Source: Fusarium oxysporum f. sp. lycopersici 4287
Lineage: Eukaryota; Ascomycota; Sordariomycetes; Hypocreales; Nectriaceae
Reading direction: 5' to 3'
DNA: 64,000 nucleotides
Assembly: GCF_000149955.1 (NCBI RefSeq)
Contig: NC_030988.1
Coordinates: 1,388,109-1,452,108, forward strand
The notes under the pieces were generated by a model. The model was not told the DNA's origin, did not search any database, and was given only the letters and a program-made list of their open reading frames with translations. This document shows, piece by piece, positions 55,014-64,000 of this stretch. The position numbers and the translations under genes were made by a program. Positions within the stretch are counted from its first letter, which is position 1, and each line of letters begins with the position of its first letter.

Positions 55014-55823
55014 GGATGAGTGAAGAAATAGGTCGCGAAGCAGCTGAGTTTGGGGCCTTGATGTCACAATGGATCAGTCATCTACAGCAGCTTGGGAGCG
55101 TATATAGAGAAAGGTTCTGTTAAGTTGATCACTTTTTGTGTCGAGATCTAATCAGTTGAAATTGACGAGCACGAGCAACCGAGCTGGACAGACGCACAGT
55201 TCAGAGATGCGTCGCAAAACCAATTACCACTAAGTACCAGCCAGGCATATTGAATCGCTGAAGAGTATTATTGATTGGCGGTAAATTACACAATTCGTAA
55301 TTGAATGGCCGTACACAAAACAGACACCTGGTACTTCTTCTTTTGAAGAGACTATTTCCAAGTGGATAGCGATCTGTGGATGGAAGAGGCAGCGACGAGC
55401 GTGCATGATGGGCCCGGAGAGTAACCAGGGGAGGTTTATTTGCGCAGCGGCACTGGGTAATCGGTCAATCCGACTTCCCAATCTTGGCAACTCATCTACC
55501 AACCAACAGTTCAATGTGAGCCAACCATTTGACCCAGTTCGCTGTTGAGCCACGGGACCAGTGGACGGAACCCTCAGCATCAGTGTCTTGTTTTGGTATC
55601 CATTCAACCTCACGCCATCCCCTTGCCACTCTGACAGATCATCCATCTTTTTACCTGACAGTTCAATGTTGATTGTACTTGAGTTGAGCATAATACGCCA
55701 GTCGTTGTAAAGCAGTTTGTCGCCTTACAACGCAGTTTTTGCCCAGGCCGCCGTGGGCTAGCGCTACCTTGCCCTTTCCGTCCCGAAAGCTCGCCACTGG
55801 AACTCTTTTACCATCATTCGGTG
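55014..55823. other. intergenic interval
   Basis: A 153-codon minus ORF (55230-55691) has no recognised family and no splice support. Otherwise nothing seen. Confidence 0.4.
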
Positions 55824-56237
55824 ATGTGCTACTTTGATCAAACGCGCTGGGCCTGCGGCTACTGGCGTTGGGGTCACTTCCGCCAACAGTGCAACAAAGA
55901 ATACCGGATGGGCGAGACGTGCGGCCTGAAGCTTGTCTACGAAACCAGGACCAAGAGAGATAACTGCAAACTCTGCCAGGATATGGAGAAGAAGCAGCGC
56001 CGGTACGACAAGATGTATCGCGACGTTCAGCGCTGGCAGAGGGAGGGCAACCGAAATGCGACCATCGAGCGAACGTGTGCCGAGATGCAAGAAGTACTTG
56101 GTCAAATATACCGTATGAGAGAGGAGCATGATCACAGGCTGCAATCCCTTGGCCAGGTGGGTCTAGAATATGATTTCCTTTCTTTGTTTATTCGCACAGG
56201 CATTGTGTGCGACGAGGAACACTACATGAGTGACTAA
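55824..56237 (+). CDS. small conserved Cys-containing coiled-coil protein (137 aa)
   Basis: The frame starts MCYFDQTRWACGYWRWGHFR, then QQCNKEYRMGETCGLKLVYE, CKLCQDMEKKQRRYDKMYRD and VQRWQREGNRNATIERTCAE. It resembles a widespread small fungal protein with four to six Cys (possible zinc binding) followed by a charged coiled coil. The tail after RLQSLGQ is ambiguous. A gtgggt donor at 56157 and a gcag acceptor at ~56250 would place a stop directly after GQ. Otherwise the frame continues to GIVCDEEHYMSD. There is no signal peptide. The ATG at 55824 fits the family start; an upstream in-frame GTG was ignored. Function unknown. Confidence 0.75.
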   Translation: MCYFDQTRWACGYWRWGHFRQQCNKEYRMGETCGLKLVYETRTKRDNCKLCQDMEKKQRRYDKMYRDVQRWQREGNRNATIERTCAEMQEVLGQIYRMREEHDHRLQSLGQVGLEYDFLSLFIRTGIVCDEEHYMSD

Positions 56238-57669
56238 CCCATCATTGCAGTAAAGTAACGAGATGCCAATGAGGTACCCTACACTGCCTGACGACTGTCT
56301 CTTCAGCTAGTTGAAGCAGTAGCGCTTGCGACAATGCAAAGAGTTTGTAGGATGTCGAGAGGTGTGCTCCAACTGTTGCATGATTGGCGTTGGTAGACGG
56401 GTCGGGCTAGCATGATATAGCTCAAGTGCACGTCAGACCAGCTCCGAGTGAGATCTCGTTTGTCTTGTAACAAGTCAGGCTATCAATTTAAAGTTGAGAC
56501 ATAGACTATTTTGGTCAAAGAAGCACGCTGTCGGAGCAAGTAAACAGGCGAACCCAAATCCTCCCAGGGAACGCTGGCTACGGCGATGCCTGGATGAGCC
56601 GCCTTGACTTCAGTCACCGAGGTTGTTGCCAACGTACTATTACGTCTGAAAGGATTGGCCGTCTTTAGTTAGCATGCCAATTGCAAGGTGGATCAAAAAC
56701 ACCATGGCGTAGTCCAGCTGCGAAGTAGATTGGGAAAGACTTAGTAACGGCTCACGCCTCTTGGGGCGAGCTTGATGGCCGCGCTGCGAGATCCCACGGT
56801 CCAGCGGCCGGGCCACAACGTTCGAGACTTGGTACATGGACTTGCCATGACACGTGGCTTATCGCATGGCGTGTTGCGCCGGCCCTTTATCCGTGCGGTC
56901 CGGTCATGTTGTTCTCCAAAGACGCAGAATTTCTCCATATGCTAGTTCCTTGATTGTCATTTTGCGATAACAATTGACCGCGTCTACTATCATCCGTACC
57001 AGAGATGACTTGCCACCGTAGAAGCCCAGAAGAGCTGGGTTCCGGCCTCTGTTGGAAACGCTGATCAATTTCGCGGCCAAGCGGAGGTCTGTACCTGGGC
57101 TGCACGAGAGAGGCGCGTTGCATATGCACAATTGACTGCCAGTGCAAAATGAGACCCGCAGGTACAAGCGTTGGGTGGATTACTTCCGTGTCCCCTGGCC
57201 CATGTCCCGCGTAGAAAAAGAGTAGCGTGACGATGTGACGGGGGTACCCTGGTCATTACGACCCTTCAAAAAACCCCAGCACCAACACGACTAAGCAAAG
57301 ACAAGCTTCCCTGTTTTCGGAGAGTAAAGCGGGTGGGAAATGAGACAACTCTACCGAGTAGTGGCTTGGGCTTGACAGGGGTGTCCGCTCTGTCCGCGCT
57401 GTCCGCGAAAGTGTTGCGCAGGACGGGAGCTGGCTCGGTAGGGGACAGGAGACTCCCTGCGTCCCTCCGAGACATATAAAGAATGGACTAGTCACAATGC
57501 AATCAATGATCAATTCCTTGTCCATTCTCTACTTTTGTGATAAGATTGGAACTGCCCGTCTTTCGACACTGTCATTTCAGCTTCATGCCCCGTTCAACGG
57601 CTAAGTTTCCGATGCTCTCCTGATCGTTTTAATTCCTACCCATTAGACTCCTACTATCATAATTTCAAC
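56238..57669. other. intergenic interval upstream of the 400-aa gene
   Basis: Minus-strand ORFs (56640-57256, 57256-57525) overlap each other and have no recognised family. The right end (about 57480-57669, with cttgtccattctctactttt) looks like a promoter and pyrimidine-rich leader for the gene at 57670. Confidence 0.4.
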
Positions 57670-58872
57670 ATGACTCCCCCACGAGAACCAAGCTTTCGCG
57701 ACTTGGCGATGGATGCCCTCAAGAATCTTGTCAACGACGTCCCGGACTGGTTACAGCGACTCGACGACCTCAGCGGCCAGGTCGACCGACGCCAGGCCGA
57801 GTTGGCCGCTGTTGCTGCCGCAGAGGGCAAAAGTGCGGAGACAAAGTCACTTCGCAACAAAGGCTCAACCGAGTCCCTCAAGCCTAAAGATGATCCTCCA
57901 GTAGTTCACGCCGAGGCTCCAGGGAACGAGGACATCCTCAAAGATGGCGCAGGCGACAACACAGCACAGACATCAGTCAAGCCCGAGACACCTAAGGTGC
58001 ACGCCCCAAGCCCTGGCTCCATTCGTCAGCAACAAGAGATCATGAAAGCCGCACAAGCTAGAGCACGAGCTCGGGTAAGGAAGAAGCCCAAGTCGCCATC
58101 CATGACGTCCAACGAAGACGCCCCTGCCGCCTATCGCACACGGAGCATGATCATTGTCTATTATGATTGCTATGTTCAGAGCTTCTTTGACGACCTTGTG
58201 AGGTTCGTCTCGTCAAGTCGAAACCTGATGCGTAAAGCCAAGATGGCCGCAAGAGTTGCCCAGATCAAGAAGCTTGCGGAGCAAGAAGTATCAGAGGATG
58301 GAAGCAATGACGACGCCATCCCTTCACTACGATACATGAGCAGCAGGCGATTCGGTCCTATGTCGATATCCCGACCCGGTGCTGGTGACCAACCACCAGA
58401 TGTATACGATAAGCTAGACAAGGGCCTCGAGTTTGTGCAGAGTATGTGTGAGCACGGTGCTCATCAGTTTCTTCGCGATGGCGACTGCAACGACGAGATC
58501 AGTAAGGTACAGAAACGACTGACGGAGGTCCTCGAGATGGCCAAGACAGAAATGGAGCGCGTTGAGCGTGAAGAGCCTGAACTAGCAAAGGAAACAGGCG
58601 AGATGGGCAAAGTCCGGACGCGGCGGCCCGTAAGTGTGCGCCGCGACATGGCGGTTGACCACAAGGAAAGCAGTCCGACACCCACTAAGGAGGAGAACAA
58701 GTTAGAGCCCGCAAAACTCGAAGCTGCCGAACCTATTATCGCAGCAGATCCCACGGCACCTATGGCTGTGGATCCAAATATCATGGAAGCTGACGAGGGC
58801 ATCGATGTCGAAATGGAACTTCCCAAACTACAATATCGATCGACCCGGGCGATGCGCAGTCGCGGACCATAG
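57670..58872 (+). CDS. conserved fungal hypothetical protein (400 aa), intact
   Basis: Single exon from ATG 57670 (context tcaacATG) to TAG 58870-58872. A short N-terminal helix (LAMDALKNLVNDVPDWLQRL) is followed by a disordered charged linker. An Arg/Lys-rich patch (RARARVRKKPKS) comes next, and then a well-ordered middle of roughly residues 155-315: YRTRSMIIVYYDCYVQSFFD, VSSSRNLMRKAKMAARVAQI, SLRYMSSRRFGPMS, DKLDKGLEFVQSMCEHGAHQ, KVQKRLTEVLEMAKTEMERV. The C-terminus is acidic and ends TRAMRSRGP. I recognise it as a conserved Sordariomycete hypothetical protein. The basic patches suggest nuclear localisation. It is one of the few genes here with no visible damage. Confidence 0.8.
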   Translation: MTPPREPSFRDLAMDALKNLVNDVPDWLQRLDDLSGQVDRRQAELAAVAAAEGKSAETKSLRNKGSTESLKPKDDPPVVHAEAPGNEDILKDGAGDNTAQTSVKPETPKVHAPSPGSIRQQQEIMKAAQARARARVRKKPKSPSMTSNEDAPAAYRTRSMIIVYYDCYVQSFFDDLVRFVSSSRNLMRKAKMAARVAQIKKLAEQEVSEDGSNDDAIPSLRYMSSRRFGPMSISRPGAGDQPPDVYDKLDKGLEFVQSMCEHGAHQFLRDGDCNDEISKVQKRLTEVLEMAKTEMERVEREEPELAKETGEMGKVRTRRPVSVRRDMAVDHKESSPTPTKEENKLEPAKLEAAEPIIAADPTAPMAVDPNIMEADEGIDVEMELPKLQYRSTRAMRSRGP

Positions 58873-59095
58873 AGTCGTGTTTCTGTTCCTTTGCTTTTGA
58901 AGTTGCGAGTGGGAGGTAATTTAGAATTGTTGAATCGATCTGTTTGCGATTATCCTCATCGTGATTACAACCTCGATTGGTGAAATGTGCCTGCGAAATA
59001 ATATGAAAATGCTGTGTCGCAGGCCGGGCATGGTCTCAATGATCCTCAGGAACAACAGCCCTTAGTAATCAAGCTGGGTGATTTAAAGTAAAACC
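58873..59095. other. 3' flank of the 400-aa gene up to the copia LTR
   Basis: Short AT-rich 3' region; no feature seen. Confidence 0.4.
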
Positions 59096-59511
59096 TGTGG
59101 GATGGAATACCCCACACTGAAGATAGAACCAATCAACTCACTACTGCTGCTCATCATATTCACTCTAACCCTTTAAGCACGCTCAGTGCGACAGTTATGA
59201 GCCCGGAGACTCTTTCGCTACGTCGCACGCGATATTTATCACCATTACCAGCTTTCCTGTCAACCTGGACGCAATGAAATCTTTCTTCCGACAGGAAATT
59301 CTCTTCAGAGAAACCGGAACGAAGTTGGACCGGTTGCATTATGCTTACTGCGGGGTTCATCACCAGCCGCGAAAGCAGCAACTACAGAGAAGACTCAGAA
59401 AAACTGATATTTTCATAATGATTTCAATAAAAAAGGAAGCTAACGCATTAAATAGAAGTCAACTAAAAAGTGAAGTTAACATTGCCTTTACCAAAAATCA
59501 TCAAACACAAG
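59096..59511 (+). repeat. putative 5' LTR and leader of the copia element
   Basis: Begins TGTGGG...CCCCACA, a short palindromic LTR start of the kind seen in fungal Ty1/copia elements, and is followed by the gag start at 59512. A TATA-like gatatttat lies near 59230. The right end of the LTR and the primer-binding site could not be placed. The 3' LTR, which would prove the boundary, lies outside the window. Confidence 0.45.
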
Positions 59512-62450
59512 ATGTCGATCAAAGACCATAACCTCGCTATGCTCAACGCCCGTGAAGACTGGACGAACTGGATTAATTCTATCGAGGACCTTGCCGTGCG
59601 TAATGATGTCTGGAACTATTGTGATCCAGAAGGGATCGAAAACCTGGTCTTTACTGCGACCAAACCATCAGACTCAGCGAGCAAGGATACGATCCAGAAA
59701 TACCACAGCCTCCAGGCTATCTACGAGAGCGAGAAGAAGAAATATGACAAGGTCTCTGATCGCATCGACCTCACGGTGTGCCAGGAGTTCAAGCAACACT
59801 ACCTCGGAATCCATGACGTCCGCGGCAAACTCATCGCGCTGGCTGATAGCATCCAACCCACTGCGAAAGATCAGAAGCAGAATGTCAGGACCGAGTTCGA
59901 ATCGCTTAAGAAAGGCCCTGGCAACACTAGTCTTGACAAATGGCTTAGCCGCTGGCCTGCTCTCGTCAGCAACGCCAAGCGTTACAAGATCGAGAATCTC
60001 AGCGAGTCACAGATTTGTGATGCGTTCATTGAAGCATCTCGTGAAGTCAACCCACCGTTCTACAACTACATGAAGTCCAAAGAAGCTCAGGTTGAGAACG
60101 AGAAGAACCTCATCAGGGAGGCAGCAAAAGCAATGGAGAAGATCTCAAACGCTTTTCTCACCGCGCTTAACGAGATTAACCCTGACCATGCCAGTAACGG
60201 CTCTATCACCGTTGCAAGCTCGGCTGATTCTGAAGAGGACGAAAATGATCAAAATGATGATGCCACTATTGTTCAGAAAGCTCAGAATACAACGAACAGA
60301 GCTCTCAGGACCTTCCGCAAGCTCAACCCAACCCTCTCCGAGAAGAAGATCACGATCGGATTCTGTATTAGGCAATTCAGAACAATGGCACCACCGAAGG
60401 AGAACGCTACTAGGGGACGAGCAGCCCATGCCACATTCCAAGATAGGAAGCATGACTATGGCTGGGACTCGCAAAACGAGGAGAGCCAGCCCCAGCAGAA
60501 AAGACAGCGAACACAACCTTCATCTTCGAGCACAAACCCTCAACAGTGCGTCTGTGGCATGTCTCACAAGTATGCTGACTGCTACTACCTAAATCCTTCG
60601 AAGGCACCAGAAGGATGGACACCAGCCATCCAAGTCCAATCGAAAGTCATCACTGCAGTCAAAGGGAGCAGGAGGCTTCGGACAAACATCGAAAAGAACT
60701 TTAGGAGAAACAAGATCAACCTACCTAAGTTCTGGCAGTCTGACAGTACGGAGAATCAACACAAGACTCCGACAGAAGACGAGACTTCAAACACTGCTGC
60801 CGCGTTACCACGCAAATCAAGAGCTGCATTTGTTACGTCAAAGTTCGCACTCAGCACAACCGCAAAAGACGAGTACGGCGACTGCTTTCGACTCGATAAC
60901 TGCGCGGATACGCATGTCTGCAATGACCTATCTCGCTTCACTAAATACAAGCCTCTGGAAAATGAAGTCATCGAGTTTGGCGACTCAGGCACATACATCA
61001 CGGGTGTCGGCAATGTCACAGTCCATGTTGATACCCCATCGGGTCCAGGCTTAATCCAGATCGAGAATGTTGCCCATGTTCCCGGATTCCACTGGAACCT
61101 CATCAACACGCACTCTCTCGAACAACAAGGCCTCTATTTTAATACTAGGACCTGTTGGATGGAGTATTCGGATGGATCAAATGCCTTCAAGGCAACAAAG
61201 TATGGTGCTTTCCGAGTGGTCGAACCTTGCATGAAGGACGCTGTCTTCAAGGCAAAGTCGCACCAAGAGGCTGTGAAGTCATTTGCAATGGCGACCAAGT
61301 CGAGAACACCTCAAGTGGCAATAGCATCTATGGATATCTGGCACGCAAGGCTTGGCCATATCCGTAAGGAAGCTCTCGAACACGTGCCTCAAGTAGTCGA
61401 AGGAGTCGCACTTGGCACTCACGACTTTGAACGAAAATCTGAGCTTTGTCCCGAATGCCAACTCGGACAGGCGCACCAGCAAATCTCACGTGTACCAACC
61501 TGGAGGGGAACCTACCCTTTTGAAAGGATACATCTCGACCTTGTCGATATGGAGGAAGCCTTCAACGCCGACTCCTGGGTCGCTCACTTTTATTGCGACC
61601 ACTCGGCTTACCACGTATCCTTCAATCTCCCGAACAAGGCTCAAGAGGAACTCCTGTCGGCTACGCAAGAGTTTCTCGCCATTACAAACGACAACTGGGG
61701 TTTCACTACGCGGTACATCCGATCAGATGGCGAGAAAGGTCTGGGTAAGAAATGGAAGCATTTCATTACAATGAAAGGAATCATCTTCAATCCATCTCCA
61801 CCAGATACGCCAGATCAGAACGGTCCTGCCGAACGTTCTGGGGGGGTGATCATGACTATCGCTCGCAAGCTTCGAATACAGGGAAATCTACCTCAGAAAC
61901 TCTGGCCCTACATCGTTGCTCATGCTACCCGCCTCCTCAATCGCATCCCGGTTCAACGAAAACAATGGCAAACTCCGTTTGAGATGGTTCATGGCAGAAA
62001 GCCGAACCTCTCACATCTCAAAATCATTGGCTCTCTCGCCTATGTATTGATCAAGAACAAGAAAGCTCGTCCGGCCAGAGCGAAACTACAAGAAAACGCG
62101 CTCACGGGATGGCTTGTCGGATTCGACGCAACTAATATCCACAAAGTTTGGATTCCACACCTCGATCGTGTTATTGTATCTCGTGATGTTCAAATTGACG
62201 AGAAAGTCATGTACGATCCACAGCTTGCCACAACTCGTCCTGAATCAGGACAGGCTCTCGCCATTACGGTCAACGAAGTTGATCTGGACGAAGAAGATGT
62301 TGAGCCATTGCCTATCACGGAGGATATAGCAACATCAGTTCCTGTTTCGATCCAAACAGAAGTAGAGCCACCTCCACTAGGGTTGCTTCTCACACCACAA
62401 AGCTCACCTGAACGAGCAACAGCAGGGGAAATACAGGTTGACACAGCCCA
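59512..62450 (+). CDS. copia gag-protease-integrase
   Basis: From ATG 59512 (aagATGTCGATC). Gag spans about residues 1-340. The knuckle CVCGMSHKYADC is near residue 347, followed by a protease-like LDNCADTHVCND, where copia proteases usually have D-S-G. Integrase has the HHCC module (WHARLGHIRKEALEH ... CPECQLGQAHQ) and the catalytic core: HLDLVDMEE, IRSDGEKGLGKKW, DTPDQNGPAERSGG giving D-D-E. It is followed by LLNRIPV, PFEMVHGRKPNLSHLKIIGS and VHGRK-type C-terminal motifs. The frame stays open to 62814, but after about 62450 it no longer matches pol and the other frames take over. Codon use is uniform across it. The chosen ATG gives a normal copia gag start. Confidence 0.85.
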
Positions 62451-62558
62451 GACGTGTTGCGGCCCCCGAATCAAGCAGCTCTCCATCAAGCATCATCGCA
62501 TCCTCGGACAAATATGGCAGGAGAAGAGGCGCCCAGAAAGGAAGGAACAACGGACGCC

Positions 62559-64000
62559 GAGGTGCTCCAGAACCTTCGGACAACTTCTGGGAGAAACATC
62601 AAACTGTCTCAGAAAGGTCAGGATGCAATCGAAACACTCAAACCGCGCTCCACCCTACATCGAGTTCAGAAGCGAGCACGAAGACAGGCATACGCTCTAC
62701 GACTGGAACGCGCGAAGCTGGGACATCAGATCGCCCACGCCTTCGCAGCTGCACGGTCAATCCGAATCCATCGGAGGGACCTGCTACCACCACCTGAATT
62801 CTGGCATCAACTAAAACGGCACCCTGAGAGAGAAGGCTTCAAACGAGCTGCAGGCGCCGAGATCAACTCACTCAAGGAGAAGAAATCCTTTCAACTAGTT
62901 GATTGTCCAGAAGGCAAACAGATACTGCCGCTCAAATGGGTCTTTACCTACAAACTGGATGATACAGGACATCTCATTCGTCACAAAGCCCGCATCTGTG
63001 TCAGAGGTGATCTTCAGCACCATTCTGGTGAAGATATCTACGCAGCAACCGGTGCTTATCGAAGCTTCCGGATTCTGATGGCTCTCGTCTGTGCGTTTGG
63101 GCTGATATGTCACCAAGTTGACTTCAAGAACGCCTTCGTCAACGCTGAAATGGACGAGGAGATCTACACCACATGCCCACCGGGATATGGTCAATCAGGA
63201 AAGGTCTGGAGACTGCTCAAAGCGCTCTATGGTCTGCGTAAGTCACCAAAACTGTGGTACCATGAACTTGTACGGTTCCTCAAAGACCTGGGATTTGAAC
63301 AATGCCCAGATGAACCATGCATTCTCATTAACAACGAGACTCATCTTGTCTTGTTTCTTTACGTCGATGATCTTCTCATCATCGCACAATCTGACTACCT
63401 CCAACAAGTCAACGAATTCAAAGCAGCAGTAAACGGCAAATACGGGATTAAGGATTTGGGAGAAGCAATCACCTTCCTCGACATCAGGATCCTTCGAGAT
63501 ACCAAGGCCAAGAAGCTCTGGATCTGCCAGGATGGATATATCGACAAACTTTGTAACAAGTTCGGGATCGACAAATCAATGAGAACGACAACTCCTCTCA
63601 TTCCGTCGTACCGTCCCCAACCTTTCGAAGGACAGGCCACTATTCGACAGATAACAGAGATGCAAGAAAAGGTAGGATCAGTTCTGTATGCGGCAGTAGT
63701 AACAAGACCAGATGTCTCCTATGCAGCTAGCCAGTTAAGCCAATTCGCTATGAACCCTTCACCAGAGCACCTGCGGTATGCGAACAGAGTTCTCTCATAT
63801 CTCCAGACCACACGGTACTATGCCATCGAGTTCTCGGGCTCTGTGGATAAGGCCACAGCAGTAGAGACAGGCGATGATGAAGTACTACAGCAGTCAAGCG
63901 ACGCATCGTTCGCGGATGATCCAGAGACTCGAAGATCCACCCAGGGCTATCTCATGAAGTTGTTTAGCGGGGCAATCATGTGGCAGTCTTCAAAACAGAA
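62559..64000 (+). pseudogene. copia reverse transcriptase-RNase H, out of frame with integrase
   Basis: Open to the window end without a stop. Motifs: TDAEVLQNLRTTSG (linker end), LPLKWVFTYKLDDTGHLIRH, KARICVRGD, HQVDFKNAFVNAEMDEEIYT, LLKALYGLRKSPKLWYHEL, catalytic LVLFLYVDDLLII, DLGEAITFLDIRILRD and RPDVSYAASQLSQF, then RNase H DASFADD. The YVDD box is intact. Relative to the integrase frame this reading is +2. A short linker in the +1 frame (about 62450-62556: APESSSSPSSIIASSDKYGR) connects the two. Two frame changes are thus needed to make one Gag-Pol, so this copy probably cannot make a full polyprotein itself. Confidence 0.8.

Larger units (their letters stand above)
59096..64000 (+). 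mobile_element. Ty1/copia LTR retrotransposon, incomplete at the right edge
   Basis: Order of domains is gag, zinc knuckle, protease, integrase, reverse transcriptase, RNase H, which is copia order (integrase before RT). The element runs off the window in the RNase H region (DASFADDPETRRSTQGYLMK). Its composition is less decayed than the LINE at the left end, consistent with a younger insertion, although its pol frame is broken between integrase and RT. Confidence 0.9.

Noticed and set aside
55230..55691. 153-codon minus ORF
   Set aside because: Protein-like length, but no recognised domain, no splice sites, and it lies in an intergenic region between two plus-strand genes; not supported enough to call.
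57256..57525. Minus-strand ORFs in the promoter region of the 400-aa gene
   Set aside because: No family signal; they overlap the probable leader of the downstream gene.
1..64000. tRNA or rRNA genes
   Set aside because: I looked for GGTTCGAATCC-type T-arm words with plausible acceptor stems and for conserved rRNA words and found none; a covariance-model scan would be decisive.

Overview
The window looks like nuclear DNA of a filamentous ascomycete (Pezizomycotina, probably Sordariomycetes). Genes carry short introns (42-84 bp) with GTATGT/GTAAGT-type donors and CTAAC/CTGAC branch sites, and the protein families are typical of that group: Zn2Cys6 regulator, DUF3295-type protein, GH3-GNAT protein, F-box relic, Tad1-type LINE and Ty1/copia element. 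There are no operons, and I saw no tRNA, rRNA or CRISPR array. One assembly gap (147 N) lies at 49864-50010.

Layout. 1-5.9 kb is a graveyard: a 5'-truncated Nma111-type serine protease fragment fused to a decayed LINE, then an F-box pseudogene. 7.5-13.3 kb holds a large three-exon Blm10/PA200 proteasome-activator gene (minus strand). 13.3-17.9 kb has no recognisable gene but contains two diverged copies of a ~600-bp direct repeat. 17.9-21.3 kb has a small two-exon gene and a four-exon amidase whose N-terminus looks cropped. 21.3-25.9 kb is gene-poor, with a doubtful ORF and an LTR fragment. 25.95-30.9 kb is a three-exon gene for a 1605-aa Est1/SMG7-type protein with a very large low-complexity insertion. 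31.7-37 kb carries two hypothetical ORFs, a 5'-truncated DUF3295 gene and an APH-kinase N-terminal fragment.

38.1-43.0 kb is the most structured part. A conserved hypothetical gene (+) meets a four-exon 507-aa gene (-) with their stop codons directly abutting. The latter diverges from a JmjC-oxygenase-like gene (+) with an N-terminal zinc finger. The 1.2-kb intergenic region between the divergent pair contains two unrelated tandem arrays, one ending 2 bp from a start codon. 44.0-47.6 kb is a five-exon Zn2Cys6 transcription factor with a probable C-terminal frameshift, followed by a frameshifted small Cys-rich gene. 51-59 kb contains a three-exon hypothetical gene with an apparent GC-AG intron, a broken GH3_C-GNAT gene lacking its catalytic GH3 domain, a small Cys-containing gene and an intact 400-aa hypothetical gene. 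59.1-64.0 kb is a Ty1/copia element running off the right edge, with its catalytic motifs kept but the integrase-RT linker frameshifted.

Overall the window resembles an accessory or fast-evolving region: intact genes are interspersed with truncated or frameshifted relatives of normally conserved genes and with transposon debris. Functional links between neighbours are weak, apart from the 38-43 kb trio. All family assignments were made by eye from motifs and remembered families, with no database search.
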